The position numbers and the translations under genes were made by a program. Positions 52,821 to 60,766 of a stretch of 64,000 nt of DNA are shown one piece after another (the first letter of the stretch is position 1; each line of letters begins with the position of its first letter). The stretch is taken from NCBI GenBank assembly GCA_964399535.1, contig CAYNRE010000058.1:62001-126000 (forward strand), given 5' to 3'. The notes under the pieces are model-generated. The model was not told the DNA's origin. It worked only from the letters and a program-made list of their open reading frames with translations, and did not search any database. This stretch comes from CAYNRE01 sp964399535. GTDB taxonomy: Bacteria; Planctomycetota; Planctomycetia; Pirellulales; CAYNRE01.

Positions 52821-53318
52821 TTACCGCTTCTTGCCCTGAGGCGTCTTTTGCTTGGGGGGCGCGGGACCAAACTCTTTCTTGTCCTGCTTCATGCGGGCTT
52901 CGAAACGGGCACGCGCCTTCTTCCAAGCGCTGTCCATCAGCGGCACATGGCAGTGCCCCTGGCCTTTGCAGTCGTTTTCGCCGGGGGTAGCGCCGCAGCC
53001 CCCCTGCCCTTTGCAGTCGTTCTCGCCGCCGCAGGTGATGTGCTTGGCGGTCGCGCAAGCGCCTTGTCCGGCGCAGGCGTTTTCGTCCGCCTGGCCGTCG
53101 CCATCGGTGTCGTAAGCCACGCCCTGCGCTTTGCAGGAATTGAGCCCCCGGCAGACATGAATCTCTTTCTTGTCTTTTTTCTCCTCTTCAGCCCCCTGCG
53201 CCGTTCGCGGCCGGTGGCTGATGCCGGCCACGAGCCCGCTCATGGCGGCCAGCGTGAGCCGATTGAAATCGCGACGGTTGTAGTCGTCGCCCTGCGGGTC
53301 CTGCGGTGGTGTCATCAT
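52821..53318 (-). CDS. Cys-rich peptide with Tat-like leader, probable MNIO/RiPP precursor
   Basis: 165 residues, ATG directly after the DUF2063 stop, with AGGAG inside the end of that gene. The N-terminus has a twin-arginine motif (NRRDFNRL, residues 14-21) and a hydrophobic core (LTLAAMSGLVAG), so a Tat route is predicted. The body has nine Cys at 56, 62, 82, 88, 96, 102, 108, 117 and 123, all in C-x5-C spacing. Repeated units are CRGLNSCK, CAGQGAC, CGGENDCKGQGGC and CKGQGHC. The end is a charged helix and a Lys-rich tail. This is the layout of bufferin-like and DUF2282-like precursors modified by DUF692 enzymes, which turn Cys into metal-binding heterocycles. It lacks a known family name to me. 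The next gene upstream is the MNIO partner. Confidence 0.8.
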   Translation of the reverse strand: MMTPPQDPQGDDYNRRDFNRLTLAAMSGLVAGISHRPRTAQGAEEEKKDKKEIHVCRGLNSCKAQGVAYDTDGDGQADENACAGQGACATAKHITCGGENDCKGQGGCGATPGENDCKGQGHCHVPLMDSAWKKARARFEARMKQDKKEFGPAPPKQKTPQGKKR

Positions 53319-54233
53319 CTAGCTCCTGTTTCGTGAAGGTGACGGAACAATCGCGGTGAAAAACCGTTGCTCACTCCAGAACGCAAACCAGTCGGTAAGC
53401 TGCAGCGCGAGCGTCGCGCCGTCGGGCTGAAGCCGGGCCGCGCCGGCCAGGGCTTCTCCCAAGGTCGCTCCGCCGAGAATCGCGCTCAAAAGCACTTGCT
53501 GGGTAGCATCGATCGGGTAGCGCCGCACCACATAGTCGCGCCGCGAGATCGCTAAATGGGTCGGCCGCGGGTCAGGCAACTCGGGCGATTGACCGCGGCG
53601 AAACGCGGCAAAATAGTCGTTCGTGGGGAACTCGAAGCTCAGTACGCGCAGACACGGCGCCGGATAGAGCCGCACCTGGCTCCATTGCTCGGGCGCTATC
53701 GCCGCAAGCTGGTCGAAACCAAGGGGCGCAAGCCGCTCGGTACCAGGACCATCGAAGACTTCGTCGATCGTCTGTTCCAGCCGGGCCAATTCGACGACGA
53801 ACCTGGACCAGGTGTCGACCTCGCTCTCGCGCGAGTCGCCGGCCAGGTCCTGATGTTCGCGGCTTTGGTTCAGGTATTCGACAAAGCGGTTGGCCAGGTT
53901 GCCCAGGGTGTAGCTCGTGGGGGGGTGCAGTTGCAGATAACCGAGCGCGAAATCATCGAAGGCGTCGTCGCCCACCGCGTGTCGACAGGCCGGAAACAAG
54001 TCGCGCAGGCAATGCAGCAACCGGGCCAGATAAGCGTGTGCATACACCGCGAGTCGTTCGGCGCTGGTCTGGGTGCGGCTCGGCAGGATTACGCCTTCCA
54101 GGCCGCGGGGTCCAAGTTCGATCGCCGCGAGCGCGTCGGGGCTGGCCGTGCCCGCTTCGACGCCCCCGGGATGGGTAACCACTGCCTGCATCCATCGCTG
54201 CACTTGTTCGAGAGTGGAAGGCGGGGGTTTCAT
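53319..54233 (-). CDS. DUF2063 domain protein, MNIO partner (MbnC-like role)
   Basis: 304 residues from the ATG at 54233, which overlaps the MNIO stop in ATGA. The N-terminal third fits the DUF2063 (PF09836) domain: LEQVQRWMQAVVTHPGG, TSAERLAVYAHAYLARLLHCL, FPACRHAVGDDAFDDFALGYL, and LGNLANRFVEYL. The rest is a mixed alpha/beta region with YPAPCLRVLSFEFPTNDYF. In methanobactin and bufferin clusters the partner protein of this type (MbnC-like) binds the DUF692 enzyme and helps place the precursor. A longer in-frame reading up to 55076 exists but would conflict with the MNIO gene. Confidence 0.9.
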   Translation of the reverse strand: MKPPPSTLEQVQRWMQAVVTHPGGVEAGTASPDALAAIELGPRGLEGVILPSRTQTSAERLAVYAHAYLARLLHCLRDLFPACRHAVGDDAFDDFALGYLQLHPPTSYTLGNLANRFVEYLNQSREHQDLAGDSRESEVDTWSRFVVELARLEQTIDEVFDGPGTERLAPLGFDQLAAIAPEQWSQVRLYPAPCLRVLSFEFPTNDYFAAFRRGQSPELPDPRPTHLAISRRDYVVRRYPIDATQQVLLSAILGGATLGEALAGAARLQPDGATLALQLTDWFAFWSEQRFFTAIVPSPSRNRS

Positions 54234-55171
54234 TCCACCTCCGGCAAGAGCAGGTGGGCCGGGTGTGGAAATGCGCCAGGTACAGCCACCGGCGCGGCCA
54301 TGCTGGTCGCGGTTCTCTGCATCGGCTCCAGGTCCGCCTCCACGAACTGGCGGGCCTTGAGCACTTCGGCATGAACTTCGTCGAACGTGGGGATTCGCGC
54401 GTCCCACTCCAGCAGGGTCGAAACCCCCGCGCAGTACCGGCAGGCCAGGCGATAGAGTTCCCAGACCGAGTCGACTACCTGCCCGTCGTGCGTATCGATG
54501 CAGTGCGTTCCCAGGTTCGTGTGCCCGGCCAGGTGAAACTGCACCACGCGCTGATGCGGAACGGAGCGAATGTACTCCTCGGCGCTGAAGCCGTGATTGA
54601 CGCTCGAGACGTATACATTGTTTACGTCGAGCAACAGGCCACAGTCGGCCGCCTCGGCCATTCGGGAAAGAAACTCCCACTCGCTCATGGTCGAGTCGGC
54701 GAAGGTTACGTAAGAACTTGGGTTTTCCAGAACCAGGCGACGCCCGAGAAAATCTTGAACGGTTCTGATCCGCTCGACCACGTGAACCAGCGTCTCTTCG
54801 TTCAGCGGCAGCGGGAGCAGGTCGTGGGTATTGCGACCGAGCACGCCGGTCCAGCAAAGATGATCCGAGATCCAGCGAGGGTGAATCTCGTCGGCCAGGC
54901 GTTTGAGCCTGGCCAAATAGTCGAAGTTCAGCGGGTCGGTGCTTCCGATGGAAAGAGAGACTCCGTGCATGACCACAGGGTAGCGCTCGGCAACCTGGTC
55001 GAGGACATAACGCGGCCTGCCGCCCGAGTCCATGAAGTTTTCTGAAATGATCTCGAACCAGTCGACGCTTGGCCAATGCTGCAGAATGTGGCTGAAGTGG
55101 ACGCTGCGCAGGCCCACGCCGAAACCGAGCGAATCCAACCCCATGCGGGGCGGCAAGAAGCGCTCAACCAT
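54230..55171 (-). CDS. DUF692 multinuclear non-heme iron oxidative enzyme (MNIO, MbnB-like)
   Basis: The ATG at 55171 (MVERFLPPRM) has AAGGAAA six bases upstream; 313 aa, a typical length. The TIM-barrel DUF692 family motifs are all present: GVGLRSVHFSHILQ near 18-31; DWFEIISENFMD at 37-48; VVMHGVSLSIGSTD at 66-79; WISDHLCWTG at 100-109; LLPLPLNEETL; LVLENPSSY; LLLDVNNVYVS; and HLAGHTNLGTHCIDTHDG near 213-230. The conserved His, Asp and Glu residues of the iron cluster are kept. Known members (MbnB, TglH, ChrH, bufferin enzymes) oxidise Cys in precursor peptides using 2-3 irons. The neighbours are a DUF2063 protein and a Cys-rich peptide, so this is likely a Cys-modifying enzyme. Confidence 0.95.
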   Translation of the reverse strand: MVERFLPPRMGLDSLGFGVGLRSVHFSHILQHWPSVDWFEIISENFMDSGGRPRYVLDQVAERYPVVMHGVSLSIGSTDPLNFDYLARLKRLADEIHPRWISDHLCWTGVLGRNTHDLLPLPLNEETLVHVVERIRTVQDFLGRRLVLENPSSYVTFADSTMSEWEFLSRMAEAADCGLLLDVNNVYVSSVNHGFSAEEYIRSVPHQRVVQFHLAGHTNLGTHCIDTHDGQVVDSVWELYRLACRYCAGVSTLLEWDARIPTFDEVHAEVLKARQFVEADLEPMQRTATSMAAPVAVPGAFPHPAHLLLPEVE

Positions 55172-55241
55172 GTGAGTTTCCTTCTGGCGAAGTGTTTCGG
55201 CAAGCACGCTGCCCGCGAGTCGGGCTCGGGGCGGCGCAGCC

Positions 55242-55979
55242 TTAGGGGCGCGGCCGAGCACCCGGCCTTGTAACGGAAAACAGCGGAGATAGTCGATCGT
55301 CGTTGGCGTTCCAAGGCGACAAGCCACCCGCAAACAGGCCATCGCCCGTGGGCTTGGGCAGCGCCGTCGGAACGAATTCAAATCCTGGCCGGCAACAGTG
55401 CTGGGCCAACTCGGCGAAACGGCCATAAGTTTCCGGTGTTTCGCGCGCGAGCACCGAGAACAGGGGCGCGCGCCCGATCGCCAACCCCTGCCCGTTTCGG
55501 CTGGCGGTGACGTGGTACCCGCAACAGTTGCGCGCCAAGCGAGCATCGTCGACCACGATTTCACCCCCCTCGTCGGCGGTTACCGTTCGCACGTCGATCG
55601 CGTAATGATCTGGCGAAGTGGTCGGCCGTAGCGCAATCGAGAACTCGCCGGGCAAGCTGGGCTGCCTGCGCTGGCCTGGGTCGGCGGCGGCGGCTGGCAT
55701 CAGGCCCCGCAGACGAAACATCCGCAGGCGGCTGGACTCGCCCTGACCCTGAACCAGCACGAAGCCATCGAGCACAAGACCCTTGTCGTCCACGGCGCTG
55801 AAGTCGGATCGCCCGGGCGGCAGACAGGTTGTCAGCACCAGGTGGCCGTTCTCTTGAGAGATCGCCACGAACCGAGCAGGAGGCTCGGCGGCGGTGGAAC
55901 CGCTAGACAGTGCAAGTAGTGCCGCCAGCACGCCGGCGGATGGGAAGCAAACGAGTCGGCAAGCGGGGGAAATGTGCAT
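55242..55979 (-). CDS. Exported protein with Cys-Cys pairs, unknown function
   Basis: 245 residues with a signal peptide (VLAALLALSSGSTAAEPP). No family recognised. The mature protein has a beta-rich first half (LVLTTCLPPGRSDFSAVDDKG) and two CC pairs, in ARNCCGYHVTAS and AELAQHCCRPGFEF, a pattern that can bind metal or form disulfides. It lies 70 bases upstream of the MNIO gene and 21 bases downstream of the DsrE-like gene, all on one strand, so it belongs to the same operon. It may be a periplasmic partner of the modified peptide (inference). Confidence 0.7.
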   Translation of the reverse strand: MHISPACRLVCFPSAGVLAALLALSSGSTAAEPPARFVAISQENGHLVLTTCLPPGRSDFSAVDDKGLVLDGFVLVQGQGESSRLRMFRLRGLMPAAAADPGQRRQPSLPGEFSIALRPTTSPDHYAIDVRTVTADEGGEIVVDDARLARNCCGYHVTASRNGQGLAIGRAPLFSVLARETPETYGRFAELAQHCCRPGFEFVPTALPKPTGDGLFAGGLSPWNANDDRLSPLFSVTRPGARPRP

Positions 55980-56000
55980 GATCGTGGTTCTCAGTTCTGG

Positions 56001-56516
56001 TTATGCCTGGATGGCGTTTTCGGCCGAATCGGTCTCGCCCGGCGGTTTCGACCGTGGAGCGCGATACTCGTAGATTTGGTCGGCTTGCTCGCGCACGGCG
56101 TCCCACTCCTCGACCGTAGTGAACCTGAGACCTGCTCGCAGACGGTCGGGTCCGAGCGACTGTTGCTCGGCACAATGGGGGCAGACGAGCACCGTAATCC
56201 CCGCCGCGACGAGTTTGCCGAACAGGCGATCGGTCTCCCGCCGCAGGTCCTGGGACTGAGCGGCGGTGCGGGGCTCTGCCAGGGGAATGGCTTCGAGGTC
56301 GATGAACAAAGTCACCTCGCTGTCATCGTGTCTGAGTGCCAGCGCGGTCCGCAGGGTTGCCTGGACGGCAACTGAGTCGTCGGGGGCACAGTTCATCGCA
56401 ACGACGACATGTCTTCGCGCAGGCGCTGCGTCTTCTGTGCTTTGTTCCGCAGACCTGGCACTCGGGGGCAGGCTTGCCAGGGCCAGGATTAGAACAAGCA
56501 ATACTGGAAGCTGCAT
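56001..56516 (-). CDS. Exported DsrE-like protein with CxxC motif
   Basis: I start at the ATG at 56516, with GGGAG upstream, because the following 22 residues are a signal peptide (LPVLLVLILALASLPPSARSA); 171 aa. The mature domain fits the DsrE/F fold: HVVVAMNCAPDDSVAVQATL, a Rossmann-like strand VTLFIDLEAIPLA, and TVLVCPHCAEQQSLG with a CPHC redox or metal motif. DsrE-like proteins occur in sulfur relay and, in my recollection, near bufferin-type operons. It is the first gene of the MNIO gene run and is spaced 21 bases from the next. Confidence 0.78.
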   Translation of the reverse strand: MQLPVLLVLILALASLPPSARSAEQSTEDAAPARRHVVVAMNCAPDDSVAVQATLRTALALRHDDSEVTLFIDLEAIPLAEPRTAAQSQDLRRETDRLFGKLVAAGITVLVCPHCAEQQSLGPDRLRAGLRFTTVEEWDAVREQADQIYEYRAPRSKPPGETDSAENAIQA

Positions 56517-56731
56517 CGAATGCTCCCGTGAGTTTAAGCGGTAACAGATGTTGTTGCGGCGGGTCGAGGTCGTTCGACCGCACGAAGGCCCGCCGCCGAC
56601 TCGCCGTGGGCCTGGGGTGGCGAAATCGCTGGGGCAGAGGTAGAAACCTTTGATCGTAGCGGACCGAGGCAGCGCAAAGGCCCAACAGGCGACCAAGGCC
56701 TGCTCTGCGCTGCCGTTTTGCCGAGAGTTCA

Positions 56732-57187
56732 TCATTGGATCTTGGCGGTACTGAGTTCAATCGGGGGAAGCTGGTTTTCCCCCTGGGCGACCAAAATGGT
56801 AGCCACTGGTTTGTCGGGATCTAGAAACTGTCCGGCCAGGCGATCTTGGGCCAGCCCGCCTTGCGGGGGCGTTTGCATCCAGACCACCAGCAGGCGGTAT
56901 TCGCCCGCCGGCGCACCATCCTCGTTATCGTAAAAGCTGGCGCTAAATCGGCCATCTTCGCGCACGATGGCCGTGGGAACTCGACCAGCGAGCTGCTTGG
57001 TATAAAACTTCACCATCGCGCCCGGCGCCGGCAAGCCATCGATCAGCAGCCGCCCATGGACTGGGTAGGTGGGAGTCCGCGGCGCGTTGCTGGCTTTCTC
57101 TTGGCAGCCGGCGGTGGTGAGCATCACGACGCATAGTCCTGTGAACAGGGCAAGCCTCCGGGGAGCTGAAACTGCATCTGCGTCCAT
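56732..57187 (-). CDS. Lipoprotein with a carboxypeptidase-regulatory-like beta domain
   Basis: 151 residues. The signal peptide ends in the lipobox MLTTAGC with Cys28. The mature part is a single Ig-like/transthyretin-like module: YPVHGRLLIDGLPAPGAMVK, AIVREDGRFSASFYDNEDGA, and AGEYRLLVVWM, common in planctomycete lipoproteins that sit next to DUF1559 genes. It lies 28 bases after the DUF1559 gene and is probably co-transcribed with it. There is a 215-base gap to the DsrE-like gene, so the MNIO run is probably separate. Confidence 0.85.
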   Translation of the reverse strand: MDADAVSAPRRLALFTGLCVVMLTTAGCQEKASNAPRTPTYPVHGRLLIDGLPAPGAMVKFYTKQLAGRVPTAIVREDGRFSASFYDNEDGAPAGEYRLLVVWMQTPPQGGLAQDRLAGQFLDPDKPVATILVAQGENQLPPIELSTAKIQ

Positions 57188-57215
57188 CGCGAAGCACCTT
57201 GCGCCAGGGTGTCCG

Positions 57216-58205
57216 TTAAGGGATCTCGATCATTTCACTTCGCGAGCGCGTGACCATTGCAAAGAGGACCTCGGCGTCGATTGCTTCGCGAAGAAACACC
57301 ACCCGACCGTCTAGGAAAGTCACATTAGCTCCGCCGGGGTGAAAGGCATACACGCCTTGGTGGTTACTGCAGTTCACATTGCAAGGGCCCAAGCCCGTGG
57401 GGGCCCAGTTGGCTCCCCCATCGGTGTAGGAAAGGATCCACACACATCCTTGCCCGGCCCAGGGGGCCCAGTCGGCCGCGGTGGTCGGATTTCGTTCAAC
57501 CAGGCGGCCGCCCACCCAGCGATCGGTCGACGCCGCCCGTTCGACGAAGGTAAGCGTATGGGTCGCACCGTCCACCACGCGGCGCCGGGTCGGGACCCCA
57601 TACTTGCCGTCTTCGTTCAGTGGCGACAATGCGCTGACACCCCAGATGTCGCGCCAAACCGGGTCGGCGGGAATCGCCATCGGAAATCCCCAGCTATACA
57701 CGGCCGTGAAATCGCTGACGGCGGCCGTGCGTCCTGGAAATTTTTTCCCCGTCGAATTGCGAAGCCCCGATTGAACGTCAACTCCGGGTGAGGAAGGGCA
57801 GCGCAAAGTGGAAACATGAACATTCACGGCCCGCTGGTTCTGGTCCGCCGTCCAATCCAAGTCCCAGTCGTACAAGTTTGCGATGGCGTCGCCCTCCAGG
57901 TAAGGCAGCAGTTTCGTGAAAATGCTGCCGATCGTTGGACTCAGCTCGTTGTACGGCTTGCCATACGCGGCGCTAGGAAGGTACTTGTGTGCGTCTTCAA
58001 ACGTCAGCACCCCCAGACCGACTTGGCGCAGATTGTTTTGGCACTGGGTTCGCCGCGCGGCCTCGCGCGCGCTCTGGACCGCCGGCAACACGATCGCAAT
58101 CAACATTGCGATGATCCCAATCACAACCAACAACTCGATCAACGTCACCGCGCGCCGTGGACGCGGCAGGGGTCTACGAGTTCGAGGGTCGGGGCGTTTG
58201 GTCAT
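57216..58205 (-). CDS. DUF1559 protein with prepilin-type N-terminus
   Basis: 329 residues. The basic leader (RTRRPLPRPRRA) is followed by the prepilin-like VTLIELLVVIGIIAMLIAIV and then QSAREAARRTQCQNNLRQVG, the family hallmark. The DUF1559 domain is shorter than in the copy at 29.2 kb but has GGANVTFLDGRVVFLREAID as its end, the expected DG block. It is predicted to be cleaved by a prepilin peptidase and held in the envelope. It is followed 28 bases later by a lipoprotein gene, a frequent planctomycete pair. Confidence 0.93.
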   Translation of the reverse strand: MTKRPDPRTRRPLPRPRRAVTLIELLVVIGIIAMLIAIVLPAVQSAREAARRTQCQNNLRQVGLGVLTFEDAHKYLPSAAYGKPYNELSPTIGSIFTKLLPYLEGDAIANLYDWDLDWTADQNQRAVNVHVSTLRCPSSPGVDVQSGLRNSTGKKFPGRTAAVSDFTAVYSWGFPMAIPADPVWRDIWGVSALSPLNEDGKYGVPTRRRVVDGATHTLTFVERAASTDRWVGGRLVERNPTTAADWAPWAGQGCVWILSYTDGGANWAPTGLGPCNVNCSNHQGVYAFHPGGANVTFLDGRVVFLREAIDAEVLFAMVTRSRSEMIEIP

Positions 58206-58307
58206 TGTCGGAAATAGCCAGGATCGTCGATGCAGTCCCGCAGGCGGCGCGTCGGTGAAGCGCCGCCCGCGGGAACCTTTTTTCCAACTGTCGGGGCGAC
58301 ATCCAGG

Positions 58308-59306
58308 TTACGAAAGCGTCCGCCGGAGCATGGCCGCCACGAGCGCAGCGCCGGCCATACAGCCCAGCATCAGGGTGGACGGCTCGGGCACGGCGGTGAT
58401 GGCATCGAGGGTAAACGATCCAACCCGCACTCCTTCGTCCAAGCCGAAACCGGCGAACCCGGGCCCAATGTGCAAATCGCCCGTGATGGTTACCGAGCCA
58501 GGAGTCGAGCTTGTCGCGGCAACCACGTTCGACATAGCAAAGTTTCGGATGTCGTAGGCGGTGTCGGTGTAAAGCAAGTGATTCTCGAGCACCCAACCGC
58601 TGTTGCTGCCCGTGGCCCGCGCCGGGTTGTAAAAGAGCGACAGGTCGCCATAGACCATCCATACGGAACCGGTGTCGATTGCGGCCGTGTTCGCGTACCA
58701 AAAGGCCGTCGCACCATCGAGACCGACGGCCCCCGCGGTCGTGGCGAGCGGGTCATTCGGATCGAACGAGAATGTCGAACTCTGCTCGGCGCGCCCCGGT
58801 AGGCCCGACGGCACGACCGTGCCGTTGACACCGAAGTGCAGGTCGGAAGTCGAACCATAGGCCGTGATGCTAGCTTCAATGGCGCTGGAGTCATCTCGAT
58901 AGTTCGGCCGCGGGAGCGCCGGTCCCGGTGCGCTAATCGGCACTAACGAACCATCGACCGGCAACGGGCGAAACTGGGTGATGCTCTTGCCGGCCGTCGC
59001 TGCCGGCGCGAAATGCGCGCCGAAAACGAGCAGCGGCTGAGCGGGCGTCAGCGGCGCGCCAAAGAAGGCCCACAATGCTTCGTCGGCGATCGACGGATCA
59101 CGGAATACGGCGGAGTCCAAGTTCTGTCGCATCGATCCGCCGACGACGACATCGGCGCGGACAAGCGATTGGGTATGGGTCGTCGCGACGAACCCTACCC
59201 CGAAAGTCAGGATCAGGCAGCGTACGAAACAAGTCGCCCTGCCCTGCGGCACTAGGGGAGGTCGAGCTTCCGCGGCTCGGTACGAGACACAGACACGGTC
59301 GTTCAT
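58308..59306 (-). CDS. Exported PEP-CTERM protein
   Basis: I start at the ATG at 59306 (MNDRVCVSYRA); 332 aa. A hydrophobic segment near 30-55 (CFVRCLILTFGVGFVATTH) acts as signal peptide. The mature part is a beta-rich domain with no enzyme motif (HFGVNGTVVPSGLPG, GSVTITGDLHIGPGFAGFG). The C-terminus is a PEP-CTERM signal: ITAVPEPSTLMLGCMAGA followed by a hydrophobic helix and LRRT. PEP-CTERM proteins are processed by exosortase and probably kept at the cell surface or in matrix. It is 102 bases upstream of the DUF1559 gene on the same strand. Confidence 0.85.
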   Translation of the reverse strand: MNDRVCVSYRAAEARPPLVPQGRATCFVRCLILTFGVGFVATTHTQSLVRADVVVGGSMRQNLDSAVFRDPSIADEALWAFFGAPLTPAQPLLVFGAHFAPAATAGKSITQFRPLPVDGSLVPISAPGPALPRPNYRDDSSAIEASITAYGSTSDLHFGVNGTVVPSGLPGRAEQSSTFSFDPNDPLATTAGAVGLDGATAFWYANTAAIDTGSVWMVYGDLSLFYNPARATGSNSGWVLENHLLYTDTAYDIRNFAMSNVVAATSSTPGSVTITGDLHIGPGFAGFGLDEGVRVGSFTLDAITAVPEPSTLMLGCMAGAALVAAMLRRTLS

Positions 59307-59460
59307 TAGTCTTCTCCAGGTTATCTGTCGAGCGTCAGGCGTTCGGCCTTGACGATAGGTCAGTCGTCGCACGGCAAATTCCAGGCGCTCGATCGGTTTT
59401 GAGAAACTCGCATTCGCCAGTCGGCGGCGCGCCGGATCAAATGCCCCGGCGCGCCGCTTG

Positions 59461-59602
59461 CAGTCCGTTGGAAAAGGCCCTCGTGGCATTCTTCAACCTC
59501 GCCAAGCGCGTCGCGGCTCGCAGAGTATCGACTTACGTCGCTAGTCTGGGATCGCGTCCCTGCGATCGCGCAGCCTGCTGAATACTTCAAAAGTCTGCTA
59601 GG
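59461..59602. repeat. Dispersed intergenic repeat, copy C
   Basis: About 142 bases from agtccgttgg to tctgctagg, aligned with copies A and B but missing about 12 bases after gccaagcgc. It contains gatcgcgtccctgcgatc, a 6-base-arm hairpin only partly kept in A and B. It lies just past the stop of the second PEP-CTERM gene. Confidence 0.85.
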
Positions 59603-59615
59603 ACAATCCGTAGGG

Positions 59616-60428
59616 CTAGGCCTGGCGCACGTTGCCGCTGCGCCGCTTCAGGTGACGACGGCCGACTGCCACCAGGCTGAGCGCCGCCGTTAGGGCCAGG
59701 GCCATCGACGACGGTTCCGGAACCAGCCTGGCCGTCATCGAGAACTCCCCGAATTTCAAACCCGGGGTGGCCGAGGGATCGAGCACGAACAAACCGCCCC
59801 CCGCCAGCAGATCGCCCGTAATGGTGAGCGTATGGCCCGTGACGGAAATGACCGGGCTGCCGATGTCGGCGAACGCGGCGTTGAGAAAGTCAATATTGCT
59901 CGTCAGGACGAGTTTGGTCCCCGTGTAGCGCAGGCCAAAGTCGCCGTAGAGTAGTGCACCGGTAAACGGCCCGGTGTAGCGCTGCATGCTCGTAAACGCG
60001 ATCTGCTCACCGAGCGTCGAGCTGCCTACGAAGGCGAAAGCATCGTTCGACGTGTCCCAGCTACCGAGCACATCTGACAGATCCTCGATATCCAAAGTGG
60101 TCTTCTGCGGACTCCGGGTCGCGCCGGGGGTGCCCGGGAATGGCGAGGGAGTTACCCCAGAGGGTCGAATCGGATCGGTAAGGGTTACCACCCCAGGGTT
60201 CGCCGGTGTTTCGGCGAAGGGAGCATTGCCGGGAGCCGCGTCGGCCAGGGTTTGGGCGCGGGTGGCGACCTCATTGAAGTAGGCATCGAACTCGGCGATG
60301 CCGTTGGCTTTCCCCTCGGTGATGATGAGCGTAGCCGAGCCACCCGTGATGGTGACAGCGTACGAGACGTTGCAGGTAGCCAGGCCCACGACGGCCAGGC
60401 TCGCCAAGAACAAACACTTGCGTTTCAT
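59616..60428 (-). CDS. Exported PEP-CTERM protein
   Basis: 270 residues. Signal peptide MKRKCLFLASLAVVGLATCN, cleaved near SYA. The mature region is beta-rich (GSATLIITEGKANGIAEFDA, ITGDLLAGGGLFVLDPSATP) and has no enzyme motif. The C-terminus is PEP-CTERM: RLVPEPSSMALALTAALSLVAV then GRRHLKRR in two parts. It is separated from the other PEP-CTERM gene by repeat copy C. The two share the GDL repeat feel (ITGDLHIGP and ITGDLLAGG) and may be distant paralogues. Confidence 0.85.
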   Translation of the reverse strand: MKRKCLFLASLAVVGLATCNVSYAVTITGGSATLIITEGKANGIAEFDAYFNEVATRAQTLADAAPGNAPFAETPANPGVVTLTDPIRPSGVTPSPFPGTPGATRSPQKTTLDIEDLSDVLGSWDTSNDAFAFVGSSTLGEQIAFTSMQRYTGPFTGALLYGDFGLRYTGTKLVLTSNIDFLNAAFADIGSPVISVTGHTLTITGDLLAGGGLFVLDPSATPGLKFGEFSMTARLVPEPSSMALALTAALSLVAVGRRHLKRRSGNVRQA

Positions 60429-60766
60429 CTTAAGTATCCTGTAGTCAAGTTGAGCGTTCGGTTCGGTTACGGTGTCGCTCAGTCCACGTTCGTTTCGAAC
60501 GAAACGGACTGCTGGCGAGGTGGTTTTTCAATTGCAGCGATACCCGTGGCGCCAGGCGAGCAATCCGGCGCGCTCGCGTGGTCTCGCAAGCAGTTCGGAC
60601 GAGGAACGAGCTGCGAAAACGCAACGCGAGCGCGCAGGACCGCTCACCATGGTCGCGCGGGGGCGATTCGGCCAACCAAAGCCCAAGGCGGTGCCGGTGC
60701 TTACCCGTAACGTGCGCCGTGACCGGCAAGTACGAGGCATCCACGCCAAGAGCAAGAGATGCGCGC
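60429..60766. other. Intergenic region without a supported gene
   Basis: 338 bases between the Cys-rich protein and the PEP-CTERM gene, both on the minus strand. It should hold the PEP-CTERM promoter. Open frames crossing it on either strand lack start signals and family features. No hairpin with T run is evident. Confidence 0.4.

Noticed and set aside
54234..55076. Upstream extension of the DUF2063 reading frame
   Set aside because: It overlaps the well-supported MNIO gene in another frame and has low-complexity Arg-rich content; the ATG at 54233 overlaps the MNIO stop as expected for coupling.
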